Shown in pieces: positions 5,062-5,812 of a stretch of 5,812 nt of DNA. Position 1 is the stretch's first letter; the number at the start of each line of letters is the position of its first letter. Both the position numbers and the translations under genes were made by a program. Below the pieces are notes generated by a model, which did not search any database, had not been told where the DNA came from, and worked only from the letters and a program-made list of their open reading frames with translations. Source of the stretch: Lachnospiraceae bacterium (GTDB taxonomy: Bacteria > Bacillota_A > Clostridia > Lachnospirales > Lachnospiraceae); NCBI GenBank assembly GCA_028694115.1, contig JAQUUB010000186.1, positions 1 to 5,812 on the forward strand, given 5' to 3'.

Positions 5062-5235
5062 TCATGGTGCTCCTACTCTTACGAACGCAAGGAATACTCT
5101 GAGAACAAGTCCAAACAATAGAAGTATTACCTTTGCTAATTCCAACAGCAATCTTAATAAATTCAATATAAACCACATGATTCCTTTTAGAAATCCAAGC
5201 ATTCCATACCCTATTGTTGAAAAAACTCTTCTCAT
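5062..5235 (-). CDS. 57-aa small hydrophobic membrane peptide
   Basis: The frame starts with an ATG that shares bases with the TGA of the ParR-like gene (ATGA), with GGAGG about 10 bases upstream inside that gene, so translational coupling is likely. The peptide begins MRRVFSTIGYGMLGFLKG and is then almost entirely hydrophobic (runs such as WFILNLLRLLLEL and VILLLFGLVLRVFLAFV) with regularly spaced R and K. This suggests one or two membrane-embedded or strongly amphipathic helices with positive charges. A competing minus-strand frame over 5051-5254 has no membrane or domain pattern, and its start lies inside the upstream gene without a good SD, so I prefer this one. No family recognised. Its place between partition and pilus genes does not settle its role. 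Confidence 0.62.
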   Translation of the reverse strand: MRRVFSTIGYGMLGFLKGIMWFILNLLRLLLELAKVILLLFGLVLRVFLAFVRVGAP

Positions 5236-5708
5236 TCCCCAATTCCTCCATCATCTTCCATCCAACTACTCGCCAGGTCAGCCAGCTGATCTATTGTTTG
5301 TTCATCTTGCATATGATTCTCTTCATCAACTCTTCTTTCCTTACCCTGCGGAACCGGATAATATCCTTTCGGTACTATCTGTTGCATTCCAGCTACAACA
5401 CCACCAAGTAATCGAATTACTTCATTCCTTGCTTCAGTAATTACACTGGCATGCAACTCCTCTTTAATCTCCTCTATATCATCTCTAGTCACATATTCAT
5501 TCGATTTCATTTTATCAAGCTCTACCAGATTGGCTTTTCCAACATTATCAACATAGAACTCTAATGCAGCTATAAAAAGCTGGTTTTGCGTTTTGTTCAT
5601 TTCCTGATTCAGATGCTTTAATATCTTATGAATTTCCAAATGTCTAGGATTCTTTAGATTAAGCCTAAGACTATAATGAACAATACTATCACGATCTGCT
5701 TTTGCCAT
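5232..5708 (-). CDS. ParR-like ribbon-helix-helix DNA-binding protein (plasmid partition adaptor)
   Basis: This 158-aa protein starts at an ATG preceded by AGAGGTGAG. Residues 9-55 fit a ribbon-helix-helix fold: a short strand (VHYSLRLNL, residues 10-18), a helix rich in K, H and L, a turn near NKTQNQ, and a second helix (LFIAALEFYV). Residues 72-112 are predicted helical (acidic, then EVIRLLGGVVAGM), and the C-terminus from about 128 is strongly acidic. In ParM-type systems, ParR binds centromere repeats through its N-terminal ribbon-helix-helix and contacts ParM filaments through its C-terminal tail; the layout here matches that. It lies directly after the ParM-like gene and its TGA overlaps the next start (ATGA). 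No centromere repeats are recognisable nearby; they would be expected upstream of parM, outside the window. An alternative is an autoregulatory repressor of the pilus operon. Moderately sure. Confidence 0.66.
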   Translation of the reverse strand: MAKADRDSIVHYSLRLNLKNPRHLEIHKILKHLNQEMNKTQNQLFIAALEFYVDNVGKANLVELDKMKSNEYVTRDDIEEIKEELHASVITEARNEVIRLLGGVVAGMQQIVPKGYYPVPQGKERRVDEENHMQDEQTIDQLADLASSWMEDDGGIGE

Positions 5709-5719
5709 TTATCTCACCT

Positions 5720-5812
5720 CTATCTTCTTTTTAGTCCAATATTTGCAAGATATTCAAATCCTTTTGCATTCGCTTTCACGTCTAAAATATAATTGATATT
5801 CTTTTGTTTAAA
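5720..5812 (-). CDS. ParM/StbA-like actin-type partition ATPase, C-terminal end (partial)
   Basis: Only the last 30 codons and a TAG stop are in the window; the gene continues past the right edge. The tail contains the stretch DVKANAKGFEYLANIGL. The ANAKGFEYLA part resembles the C-terminus of ParM/StbA-family actin-like proteins of Gram-positive plasmids (family recognition from memory, not a search). ParM proteins polymerise into filaments that push plasmid copies apart through a ParR-centromere complex. The next gene, 11 bases downstream, is a ParR-like ribbon-helix-helix protein, and the ParM-then-ParR order supports the call. The TAG stop overlaps the downstream SD (TAGAGGTGAG), so the two are probably translationally coupled. 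The catalytic core cannot be seen, so the identification rests on a short tail plus context. Confidence 0.62.
   Translation of the reverse strand, partial: FKQKNINYILDVKANAKGFEYLANIGLKRR

Noticed and set aside
5051..5254. 67-codon minus-strand open frame covering the 57-aa peptide region
   Set aside because: No good SD, start deep inside the ParR-like gene, and no coherent protein pattern. The overlapping frame 5062-5235 has an ATGA junction, an SD and a clear membrane profile.
5177..5440. Overlapping plus-strand open frames of 87 and 65 codons
   Set aside because: Antisense to the ParR-like gene and the 57-aa peptide, with no SD and no family resemblance.

Overview
This is a low-GC stretch in which every supportable gene lies on the minus strand and is preceded by a purine-rich AGGAGG-type Shine-Dalgarno (SD) sequence. 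That fits a Gram-positive Firmicute, probably of class Clostridia (Lachnospiraceae-like by overall flavour; this is inference). In transcription order, from high to low coordinates, it holds the end of a plasmid-type partition operon, a small-ORF/leader region with a terminator-like hairpin, and then a compact Tad/Flp-like pilus (type IV filament) locus that runs off the left edge.

Right edge (5812-5062): the C-terminal end of a ParM/StbA-like actin ATPase, then a 158-aa ParR-like ribbon-helix-helix protein, then a 57-aa hydrophobic peptide whose ATG overlaps the parR stop (ATGA). The partition pair suggests a plasmid or an integrative/conjugative element rather than a housekeeping locus.

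Middle (5061-4757): a 26-codon ORF and a 17-codon ORF, each with a strong SD. The 17-codon frame continues for 23 more sense codons past its TAA. Overlapping inverted repeats and a GC-rich hairpin with a T-run follow, just before the pilin genes. This looks like either an attenuator/leader or the remains of a 41-codon gene.

Pilus locus (4756-1): two tandem 56-aa pilin-like genes encode identical proteins and differ only by 13 synonymous third-position changes. They are followed by an intergenic hairpin, a CpaF/TadA-type secretion ATPase, a 500-aa protein that looks like a TadB-TadC fusion, a DUF4320-type pseudopilin, two tiny membrane proteins of 34 and 50 aa, a 178-aa and a 129-aa membrane-anchored exported protein, and the start of another membrane-anchored protein. 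The two main pilins, the 34-, 50- and 178-aa proteins and, more loosely, the 129-aa protein begin directly at Met with the same motif (MK-x-hydrophobic-x2/3-[FY]-G-hydrophobic run). They have no prepilin leader, so they look like leaderless Flp-type pilins. Junctions are tight, and stop codons are often built into the next SD (TAGGAGG), so the block is probably one translationally coupled operon. The ATPase would power the platform protein, which would assemble the small pilins and pseudopilins into a short filament or secretion machine in a single-membrane cell. No secretin, prepilin peptidase or relaxase is visible here.
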